Positions 1 through 5,436 of a DNA stretch of 8,441 nucleotides are shown in pieces (positions within the stretch are counted from its first letter, which is position 1; the number at the start of each line of letters is the position of its first letter). The stretch comes from Burkholderiaceae bacterium. GTDB lineage: Bacteria; Pseudomonadota; Gammaproteobacteria; Burkholderiales; Burkholderiaceae_C. A program made the translations under genes and the position numbers. Location of the stretch: contig JALRBF010000178.1 of the NCBI GenBank assembly GCA_023262365.1, forward strand, positions 1 to 8,441. Reading direction: 5' to 3'. The notes under the pieces were generated by a model. The model was not told where the DNA came from. It saw nothing but the letters and a program-made list of their open reading frames with translations, and ran no database searches.

Positions 1-282
1 GGAGTTGAGCCCTTCTTCGGCCGGCAGGTAATTGGTGGGCGCATGGACGTTGAGCACATCGCTGTCGCTCCAATGCTCGTGCACCCGACCCCAGGGGTCT
101 TGCCAGTAGTCATACACCTGGCTGCCCAGCACATGGCGGCCAATGCCCCACACATGCTTGTATTTGTCGCCCTTGCGCAGGTGCTGATGCCCCAACATGA
201 TGTCGTCGATGTCTTGCGCCTCGAACGACAAATGGTTCAGGCCCGAGTTGGGCCCTTCAATGCACAAAAATGTGTGGTGGTC
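1..282 (-). other. C-terminal segment of a VOC-family extradiol dioxygenase-like protein
   Basis: Codons 104-197 of the frame starting at 591 read as the second half of a glyoxalase/bleomycin/dioxygenase (VOC) superfamily protein. Visible hallmarks are DHHTFLCIEGPNSGLNHLSF, DIDDIMLGHQHL, HVWGIGRHVLGSQVYDYW and DPWGRVHEHW, then a tail APTNYLPAEEG. In this superfamily the His of GLNH (residue 120) and the Glu of HEH (172) would be expected metal ligands; that assignment is from family knowledge. The protein's own N-terminal half is absent. Hand-counted G+C is about 58% over 1-300 against about 71% over 301-540, consistent with a different origin from the GlnD part. Its real stop lies beyond the left edge. 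Confidence 0.75.
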
Positions 283-591
283 CACAAAGGTCTCTAGTGC
301 TTGGGGGTCGTCGCCGGGTTGGCCGCGCAAAACCAACACGTCAATATCGGAGTGCGGCGCCAATTGGCCGCGCCCATAGCCGCCTACGGCCAACAACGAC
401 CACGTTGGCCCAAGGCCGCAGGCCTGCCACAGGCGGCGTATGGTCTCGTCGGTGGCGCGGGCTAAGTCGCGCTGCACGGCGCCAACGCCGCGTGGCGGCA
501 GCGCCGGGTCGTCCAGTGGCCTTAGGGCGCGCTGCCTGGCCTCACCCCACTGGCTTTTAAGGGCCGTTATGGTTGCGGTGGGCAGCGACAC
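1..591 (-). CDS. glnD: GlnD N-terminus fused in frame to a VOC (extradiol dioxygenase-like) C-terminus, partial
   Basis: The minus-strand frame is open from 591 to the window edge (197 codons, no stop seen). Residues 1-103 match the start of GlnD, the PII uridylyltransferase/uridylyl-removing enzyme of nitrogen control. The nucleotidyltransferase signature AVGGYGRGQL is at about 68-77, followed by the metal-binding SDID at 81-84; the usual Glu of GRGEL is Gln here. After ALETFV (98-103), GlnD should continue into a segment like LLWD..LEVGHSVRT. Instead residues 104-197 resemble the C-terminal domain of ring-cleavage dioxygenase-like VOC proteins. The start is GTG at 591, three bases after the map stop; that stop lies in the same frame, so no earlier start is possible. 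No clear Shine-Dalgarno is visible, so coupling to map is inferred. Following map matches the known map-glnD order. As written, the product could not be a complete GlnD, which is normally about 850-900 residues. Confidence 0.8.
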   Translation of the reverse strand, partial: MSLPTATITALKSQWGEARQRALRPLDDPALPPRGVGAVQRDLARATDETIRRLWQACGLGPTWSLLAVGGYGRGQLAPHSDIDVLVLRGQPGDDPQALETFVDHHTFLCIEGPNSGLNHLSFEAQDIDDIMLGHQHLRKGDKYKHVWGIGRHVLGSQVYDYWQDPWGRVHEHWSDSDVLNVHAPTNYLPAEEGLNS

Positions 592-594
592 GGC

Positions 595-1398
595 TTAGGT
601 GGTGCTGGGCGCCGGCTCAGCGGGACTTTGCGCCGAGACGGTGAGCACTTCGTAGCCCTCGGGGGTCACGAGTACGGTGTGTTCCCACTGCGCCGAGAGT
701 GATCGGTCTTTGGTGACGATGGTCCAGCCGTCGCCGGTTTCGCGAATGTCGCGCCGTCCGGCGTTGATCATGGGCTCGATGGTGAAGGTCATGCCCGGCT
801 CGAGCGACTCGCCGGTGCCCGGGCGGCCGTAGTGCAGCACCTGGGGGTCTTCATGAAAGCCGCGGCCAATGCCGTGGCCGCAAAACTCGCGCACCACGCT
901 GTAGCCTTGACTTTCGGCAAAGGTTTGAATGGCGTGCCCAATGTCGCCAAGGCGGCGTCCGGGGCGCACCATGCGTATGCCGCGCCACATGGCTTCGTAG
1001 GTGAGTTGGCACAAGCGTTTGGCCGCAATCGAGGCCTCGCCCACCACGAACATGCGGCTGGTGTCGCCGTGCCAGCCGTCTTTAATGACTGTGATGTCAA
1101 CGTTAAGCACGTCGCCCTTTTTGAGCGGCTTGGCGTTGGGAATGCCGTGGCACACGGTGTGATTAACCGAGGTGCAGATGGACTTGGGGTAGGGGGTGTA
1201 GCCTGGCGGGCAGTAATTAAGCGGCGCAGGAATGGCGCCTTGGTGGTTGACGATGTAATGGTGTGCCAGTTGATCGAGCGCTTCGGTGGTTACGCCGGGC
1301 TCAATGTGCGGCGTGAGGTAGTCAAGCACTTCGGAGGCCAGCCGGCCGGCTAGGCGCATGCCCTCAATGTCAGCGGCGGTTTTGTAGGTGATTGGCAT
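595..1398 (-). CDS. map: Methionine aminopeptidase, type I
   Basis: This cytosolic metalloprotease removes the initiator methionine from nascent proteins. The 267-residue product is of normal length for the bacterial type I enzyme. All expected active-site residues are present: His84 in CHGIPN, metal ligands Asp101 (NVDITV) and Asp112 (HGDTSR), His175 in CGHGIGRGFHEDP, Glu208 in FTIEPMIN and Glu239 in SAQWEHTV. I chose the ATG at 1398, giving MPITYKTAADIEGMR, because it matches the family N-terminus; ATGs at 1449 and 1422 would add residues overlapping the cyclase gene. The gene begins 7 bases after the cyclase stop and ends 3 bases before the GTG of the glnD frame, so it probably shares their transcript. 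No good ribosome-binding site precedes the ATG. Confidence 0.96.
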   Translation of the reverse strand: MPITYKTAADIEGMRLAGRLASEVLDYLTPHIEPGVTTEALDQLAHHYIVNHQGAIPAPLNYCPPGYTPYPKSICTSVNHTVCHGIPNAKPLKKGDVLNVDITVIKDGWHGDTSRMFVVGEASIAAKRLCQLTYEAMWRGIRMVRPGRRLGDIGHAIQTFAESQGYSVVREFCGHGIGRGFHEDPQVLHYGRPGTGESLEPGMTFTIEPMINAGRRDIRETGDGWTIVTKDRSLSAQWEHTVLVTPEGYEVLTVSAQSPAEPAPSTT

Positions 1399-1404
1399 GG
1401 CGAC

Positions 1405-1413
1405 ATTATCCCA
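1405..1413 (-). promoter_or_regulatory. Possible extended -10 element directly before map
   Basis: On the minus strand the bases read TGG then GATAAT, a five-of-six match to the -10 hexamer with an upstream TG in extended -10 position. The hexamer ends 7 bases before the A of the map ATG, so transcription would start at or next to the start codon and give a leaderless mRNA. No recognisable -35 is at the proper distance. The element overlaps the cyclase stop codon. This is motif reading only and could be chance. Confidence 0.25.
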
Positions 1414-2563
1414 TCGAGGCATCAGCCCCAGGGGCGAGTCGGGCTTCAAAGGTTTGTACCGCGCCCAGCCCTTTGAGTGTCAGGGGGGCTTGCGGTGTGA
1501 GCGCAATGCGCGCGTCGCACAACTGGGCGGTGCTGGCCGAGACCAGCACCATGCCGGGTTGGCCAGCGGATTCGATGCGGCTGGCGGTGTTTACGGTATC
1601 GCCCCATACGTCGTAGGCAAACTTGTGCTTGCCAATGACCCCAGCGACCACCGGCCCGCTGTGTATGCCCACGCGCAGCTTCAGCGGCCACTGGTGCTGC
1701 GCGGTGAGCTGCTGCAACGCGTGCTGCAGCCGCAAGCCAAGTTGCACGCAGCGCACCGCGTGATCGGGCCCGGGCGCGTCCAGCCCTGCCACGGCCATGT
1801 AGGCGTCGCCTATGGTCTTGATTTTCTCTACCGCGGCGTCTTGTGTGGCCTCGTCAAAGGCGGTGTACACGGCGTTGAGCATGCGCACCGTGGTCTCGGC
1901 GGTTTGGCTGTTGGCCCACGCGGTGAAGTTGACCAAATCGGCAAACAGCACGCTGACGCTGGCGTGGGTGTCGGCCACCAGGCGCTGCGCGTCGCCCAGG
2001 CGGCCAATGACGGATTGCGGCAAGATGTTGGCCAGCAAGTAGTCGCCGCGCTCGCGTTGCACCGCCAGCGCCTCGCGCTCTTGGCGCAGTTGGTTAAGGG
2101 TTTGGCTTTGCTCGCGTTGCAGGCGTTGGCGCTCAAGGCAGGCGTGCACGCGGGCGCGCAGCAGCGCCGGGGCGTCGTCGGTATGAACGACGTCGTGCGC
2201 GCCGTGCTCGAGCAAGCTGCGTACCGCCTCGTGGTTGCCTCGGGTGGTCAAGGCCACCACCGCGGGCCGTTGCGGCAACGGCGGCAGTGGCTGGCGCAGC
2301 CAAGTCAGGTTCTCGGGCCCCAGCGCCAGCAGCACCACGTCCACCGCTTGCAGTTGCAACACATCGTGGCTGGTGGCCAAGTCGGGTGCGTGGTGCAAGG
2401 TGCCGCCCAATGGCGCAAGCACGGCCTCAAGCATGTCGCGCGCGCTGCCGCCGGCGCCAACCAGCAGCCAGTGCGCTTGGTGTGACGGCAGGGCCGACGG
2501 GCCGCGCCAAAACGCCTCGATGGCTTCGGCGCTGGGTTCGGGGGGCAGTGGGGTAGGCGTCAT
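1406..2563 (-). CDS. Class III adenylate cyclase with N-terminal pseudo-receiver domain
   Basis: The 385-residue protein has no signal peptide or membrane segment. Residues about 30-150 have a receiver-like fold pattern (WLLVGAGG, VDVVLLALGPEN, VVALTTRG). The acidic pair is missing, and the phospho-acceptor Asp after VVLL is Ala80. A Gln/Arg/Glu-rich probable coiled coil (about 143-173) leads into LLANILPQSVIGRLG, a typical cyclase transducer element. The catalytic domain spans about 200-370. Metal Asp residues are Asp209 (LFADLVNF) and Asp253 (TIGDAYM). Lys249 (KIKTIG) and Asp318 (AYDVWG) are the residues that select ATP over GTP in this family. Asn325 and Arg329 (NTASRIES) stabilise the transition state. 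cAMP production is therefore predicted. The chosen ATG overlaps the cheB stop as ATGA; an ATG at 2593 would overlap cheB by 34 bases. Its place behind cheA, mcp, cheW and cheB suggests it is the output of that array. Confidence 0.9.
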   Translation of the reverse strand: MTPTPLPPEPSAEAIEAFWRGPSALPSHQAHWLLVGAGGSARDMLEAVLAPLGGTLHHAPDLATSHDVLQLQAVDVVLLALGPENLTWLRQPLPPLPQRPAVVALTTRGNHEAVRSLLEHGAHDVVHTDDAPALLRARVHACLERQRLQREQSQTLNQLRQEREALAVQRERGDYLLANILPQSVIGRLGDAQRLVADTHASVSVLFADLVNFTAWANSQTAETTVRMLNAVYTAFDEATQDAAVEKIKTIGDAYMAVAGLDAPGPDHAVRCVQLGLRLQHALQQLTAQHQWPLKLRVGIHSGPVVAGVIGKHKFAYDVWGDTVNTASRIESAGQPGMVLVSASTAQLCDARIALTPQAPLTLKGLGAVQTFEARLAPGADASMG

Positions 2564-3489
2564 GTGGTGGCCTGCCAGGCGTCGTTCATCCAATCGTGCA
2601 GCGGTGGCGCCAGCGCCAAGCCGCCGGCGCGTACCACCTCGCGCTGGCCTTGTACGCCGTCACCTGGGCCTTGCACCAGACGCAAGGCCACCGCGGCGCT
2701 GCCGCAGCGGCGCGCACACGAGGTAAACAACACGTCGGCACTGGGACACGCCGCGCTGACCGCAGGGCCGGCCAGCGTGGCCAGCTCGGGCCGCGAGGCA
2801 GCGCCGCCCAGCACCACGTGTTGCTCGGCTGGGGCCAGCCAAACCTGGCCGGGTTGCAGCGCCACAATGCCTTCGGCCATGGCCACGGGGTGCTGGTTTT
2901 GCTGTTGCAAATGCTGCAGCAGGGCCTGCGCGTAGCCCGCGGCGCTGGGGTGCAAGATGACCCAAGGTGCGCCGTGGGCTGGCCATTGCTTGAGGGCTTG
3001 CATCAGCCAGGGTAGGGCGCCGGCGCTGCTTTGAATGGCAACCACCGCGTGTGGCTTGGGTTGCGCTGGGTCGTTGGCCTTGGGCGCAAGGCCTTGGCTT
3101 TGGTGCGCGCCGGCGGCCGCACGCACGGCGCGCTGCAGGTCACTGGCCAAGGTGGCTAGGGCCAGCGGGTTGTCGGGTTTGGCCAGTACGTCGGCGGCGC
3201 CGGCTTGCAGGCAGGCCAGCGCCCAGTGGCGGTCGGCCCGGGCCCTTGCGCTAAGCACCACCACGGGCAGCGGGCGGCGGGCCTGGAGCATGCGCAAAAA
3301 GGTCAGTCCGTCCAGGCCGGGCATGTCCAAGTCGAGGGTGATGACGTCGGGGGTGAGGTTTTGCAGCACGTCGCGCGCGGCAAATGCGTCGCCGGCTTGC
3401 GCCAAGACCTCGATGTCATCGGTGGCCAAGGCCCGTGCCACGGTGTCGCGCGCCAAGGCCGAGTCGTCAACAATGACTACGCCAATCAT
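2560..3489 (-). CDS. cheB: CheB-type response regulator with a divergent, shortened methylesterase domain
   Basis: CheB enzymes demethylate or deamidate chemoreceptors for adaptation and are activated by CheA phosphorylation. The 309-residue product has an intact N-terminal receiver: Asp8/Asp9 (VIVDDS), acceptor Asp53 (TLDLDMPGLDG), Ser80 and Lys104 (AKP). A Gln/Ala/Pro-rich linker (about 126-146) leads to the esterase domain. Its proposed catalytic triad is Ser155 (IQSSAGA, normally IGASTGG), His180 (ILHPSAAG, normally QHMPAGFT) and Asp277 (GPGDGVQG, normally GMGxDG, one residue shorter). The final part, normally AQDEATSVVFGMP plus a last helix, is missing: the protein ends 19 residues after AGG, against about 350 residues for enteric CheB. 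I prefer the ATG at 3489 because it overlaps the cheW stop as ATGA and gives MIGVVIVDDS; an ATG at 3513 is possible. It may act mainly as a phosphate sink or regulator rather than an esterase. Confidence 0.88.
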   Translation of the reverse strand: MIGVVIVDDSALARDTVARALATDDIEVLAQAGDAFAARDVLQNLTPDVITLDLDMPGLDGLTFLRMLQARRPLPVVVLSARARADRHWALACLQAGAADVLAKPDNPLALATLASDLQRAVRAAAGAHQSQGLAPKANDPAQPKPHAVVAIQSSAGALPWLMQALKQWPAHGAPWVILHPSAAGYAQALLQHLQQQNQHPVAMAEGIVALQPGQVWLAPAEQHVVLGGAASRPELATLAGPAVSAACPSADVLFTSCARRCGSAAVALRLVQGPGDGVQGQREVVRAGGLALAPPLHDWMNDAWQATT

Positions 3490-3875
3490 GCGCCAAGCCG
3501 TGCGTTTTGCCACCAGGCTTCAATGTCCAGCCGCGGCGCATCGGCTGGGGTGTGGCGCAGCACCTCGGCCACCATCAGGCCCACGGTGCTTTGCTGGGCC
3601 GGCAGGTGCAGCAGCACCACCTGCGTGGCCTGTGGCGCGGCGTGGGGTGGGCTTGGCGGGCCACCGGGCGGGTGCAACACCGGTACCGCCTGGCCGCGCC
3701 ATGGCAGCAGGCCCAACACGGCCGCGGGGGCCAGCGGCAAGGGGGTAAGGGCCGTGGCTGGCAGCACCTGTACCACCGCGGTCATGGGCACCACCCAGCA
3801 GCCACTTGGTGTGTGTAGCGCCAGCGACGGGTTGGCGTGGGCCAGGCGGTGGCGTCGGTCGCGGGGCGTGGCCAT
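3486..3875 (-). CDS. cheW: CheW-like adaptor protein
   Basis: CheW adaptors bridge the chemoreceptor signalling tip and the CheA kinase. The 129-residue protein has the CheW pattern: an early strand region (LALHTPSGCWVVPMTAVVQV, about 18-37), ALTPLPLAPAAVLGLLPWRGQAVPVL (about 42-67, the core motif ending in RG..VPV), and VVLLHL...VGLMVAEVL (about 86-106). It is shorter than the usual 150-165 residues; the loop is Pro-rich (about 68-82) and the C-terminal strands look reduced. The similarity is closer to PilI/ChpC-type adaptors than to enteric CheW, but that is a judgement by eye. The ATG at 3875 lies 4 bases after the receptor stop, and its stop overlaps the cheB ATG, implying coupled translation. 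Confidence 0.82.
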   Translation of the reverse strand: MATPRDRRHRLAHANPSLALHTPSGCWVVPMTAVVQVLPATALTPLPLAPAAVLGLLPWRGQAVPVLHPPGGPPSPPHAAPQATQVVLLHLPAQQSTVGLMVAEVLRHTPADAPRLDIEAWWQNARLGA

Positions 3876-3879
3876 GGTC

Positions 3880-5436
3880 TCAGCGGCTGGGGCTGCGCAC
3901 TCGGTTGGCTGTGGGCACCAGCGTCTCCTCGCTGCTGTGCCCCAGCGCCGCCACCGGTTTGGCCGCCGGCCAAGGGCGCTGGGTGGCCTCGGGGCTGGGG
4001 TGGGGAGCGGCCTGCGGCTGCACCATGCGTTGCAGCGCCAGCATCAATTCGCTGTGCATGCGGGTTTGCGCGGCCAGTGCTTCCGCCACGCGGCGCGTCT
4101 CTTGTGCGTGGCGTTGGGTTTGTTGCGCCACTTGTTGCACGTCGTCCATGCCTTGGGCCATGTGTTGCAGTTCGCCTGCATGCATGCGGGCGGCCTCGGC
4201 AATGCGTTGGGCGGCCTCGTCGGCGCTGCTGACTTGCTGCACGATACCTTGCAGTGCCAACGCCATGGCGCCGCAGCTGTCCATGCCAGCGCGGGCGCCG
4301 GCCATGGCCATGTCAATGCGGCGCGCGGTGTCCTTGGCGGCCTCGGCGCTGCGCTGGGCGAGTTCGCGCACCTCGTCGGCGACCACACCAAAGCCAGCGC
4401 CAGCTTGGCCCGAGCGCGCCGCCTCCACCGCGGCGTTGAGCGCCAACATGTTGGTTTGGCTGGCAATGTCGTCGATGCTGCGCACCATGTAGGCCATTTC
4501 TTTGGCCGAGCGCTGCACGTCTTGCATGGCTTGCTGCAGGTCATGCATGGCCTGCAGGCCGTTTTGCGCCGATTGCTGGGCCTCGCGGGTTTGGTCGCGC
4601 GCGGTGCTGGCCTCGCGCACGGTCTCGTGGGTGCGGCGGTTGGCCTCGGCCAAGGCGCGGCTCACGGCATCCACGGCTTGTTCTTGTTGCGCCACGCCTT
4701 GCACCAGGCTTTGGCTGGTGTCGTTGAGCTGGCTGACGTGGTCGCGGTTGGCGTTGGTGCTGCGCTTGAGCCGCTCGGTGGCGCCCAGCAGCAAGTGCTT
4801 GATGCCACGGCTGGCTGCGGCCCCAGCAATGAGCGTGAGCGCCATGACCGCGGCCACCATGGCAAGGGCTTGGGTTTGCAGCTGCCGCAGTTGGGTGGTC
4901 ACGTCTTGGCTGCGCGACATGACTTGGCCTTGGGCCTGATTGATCAGGTCAAAGAGCACCTGCTGCGCGGCCTGGCGTTGGGTCTCTAGGCGCAGCGCAA
5001 TGGGGCTGTCGGCCAGGCTGCTGATACGGCCTTGTTGCACCGCCGCGGTAAAGGCCAAGACGGCCGCGTCGATGTCGGCAATGGCTTTATCCAATACGCT
5101 CATGGCCTGGCTTTGGGTAAAGGCGTGGTCCAGCGTGTGCAGCTGTTTCATCAGCGCGTCGCGACGTTGGCGGCTGGCGTCGTAGGCGTCAATCATGCTG
5201 CGGCGTTGCTCGGTGCTGGCGTACAGGTACACCGAGCCAAGAAACTCGTTGGCGTTCATCACTTCGTTGATGTCAGACAGCAACACGGTGCGGGGCACGT
5301 GGTTTTGCGACACCTCGTCCACCTCTTGTGTGGTGTGGGTGATGGCCTGGTAAGCCAGCCAGCCAAAGCCGGCCACCAGTGCAATGGTCATGACGTAAAC
5401 CGAGAAGACGCGTTGGGTGATGGTCAGGGTGCGCAT
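3880..5436 (-). CDS. Methyl-accepting chemotaxis protein (transmembrane receptor, no HAMP seen)
   Basis: This is the receptor of the array, 518 residues. A first membrane segment (about 10-31, [20 protein letters not shown]) is followed by a periplasmic helical region (about 32-188) of four-helix-bundle MCP type. A second membrane segment (about 190-208) contains [19 protein letters not shown]. The cytoplasmic signalling hairpin is clear: [20 protein letters not shown] then [18 protein letters not shown] (about 324-363). Only about 115 residues lie between the second membrane segment and the tip, all helical in character, leaving no room for a usual HAMP domain. Both hairpin arms are Gln/Ala/Glu-rich with possible methylation sites. 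The C-terminal 45 residues are Pro-rich and lack an NWETF-like CheR/CheB tether. The ATG overlaps the end of cheA by 13 bases and has AAGGA 9 bases upstream. The ligand cannot be predicted. Confidence 0.94.
   Translation of the reverse strand: MRTLTITQRVFSVYVMTIALVAGFGWLAYQAITHTTQEVDEVSQNHVPRTVLLSDINEVMNANEFLGSVYLYASTEQRRSMIDAYDASRQRRDALMKQLHTLDHAFTQSQAMSVLDKAIADIDAAVLAFTAAVQQGRISSLADSPIALRLETQRQAAQQVLFDLINQAQGQVMSRSQDVTTQLRQLQTQALAMVAAVMALTLIAGAAASRGIKHLLLGATERLKRSTNANRDHVSQLNDTSQSLVQGVAQQEQAVDAVSRALAEANRRTHETVREASTARDQTREAQQSAQNGLQAMHDLQQAMQDVQRSAKEMAYMVRSIDDIASQTNMLALNAAVEAARSGQAGAGFGVVADEVRELAQRSAEAAKDTARRIDMAMAGARAGMDSCGAMALALQGIVQQVSSADEAAQRIAEAARMHAGELQHMAQGMDDVQQVAQQTQRHAQETRRVAEALAAQTRMHSELMLALQRMVQPQAAPHPSPEATQRPWPAAKPVAALGHSSEETLVPTANRVRSPSR

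Noticed and set aside
1388..2485. A 365-codon plus-strand open frame opposite the cyclase
   Set aside because: The minus strand encodes an intact class III cyclase with every catalytic residue; the plus-strand product has no recognisable family pattern.
2620..2680. Possible frameshift at the CheB GPGDG motif explaining its odd C-terminus
   Set aside because: The alternative frame does not restore the missing QDEATSVVFGMP block, and the stop overlaps the cyclase ATG as ATGA, as expected for an intact gene end.
3205..4989. A 594-codon plus-strand open frame opposite the chemoreceptor and CheW genes
   Set aside because: It mirrors genes with clear family motifs on the minus strand, its translation is Gly/His/Ala-rich with no domain, and long antisense open frames are expected at this G+C content.
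3880..5436. Receptor as PilJ of a type IV pilus Chp cluster
   Set aside because: No PilJ-type sensor pattern is recognised, no pilG or pilH receiver genes flank it, and gene order differs; only a general resemblance to Chp systems is kept.
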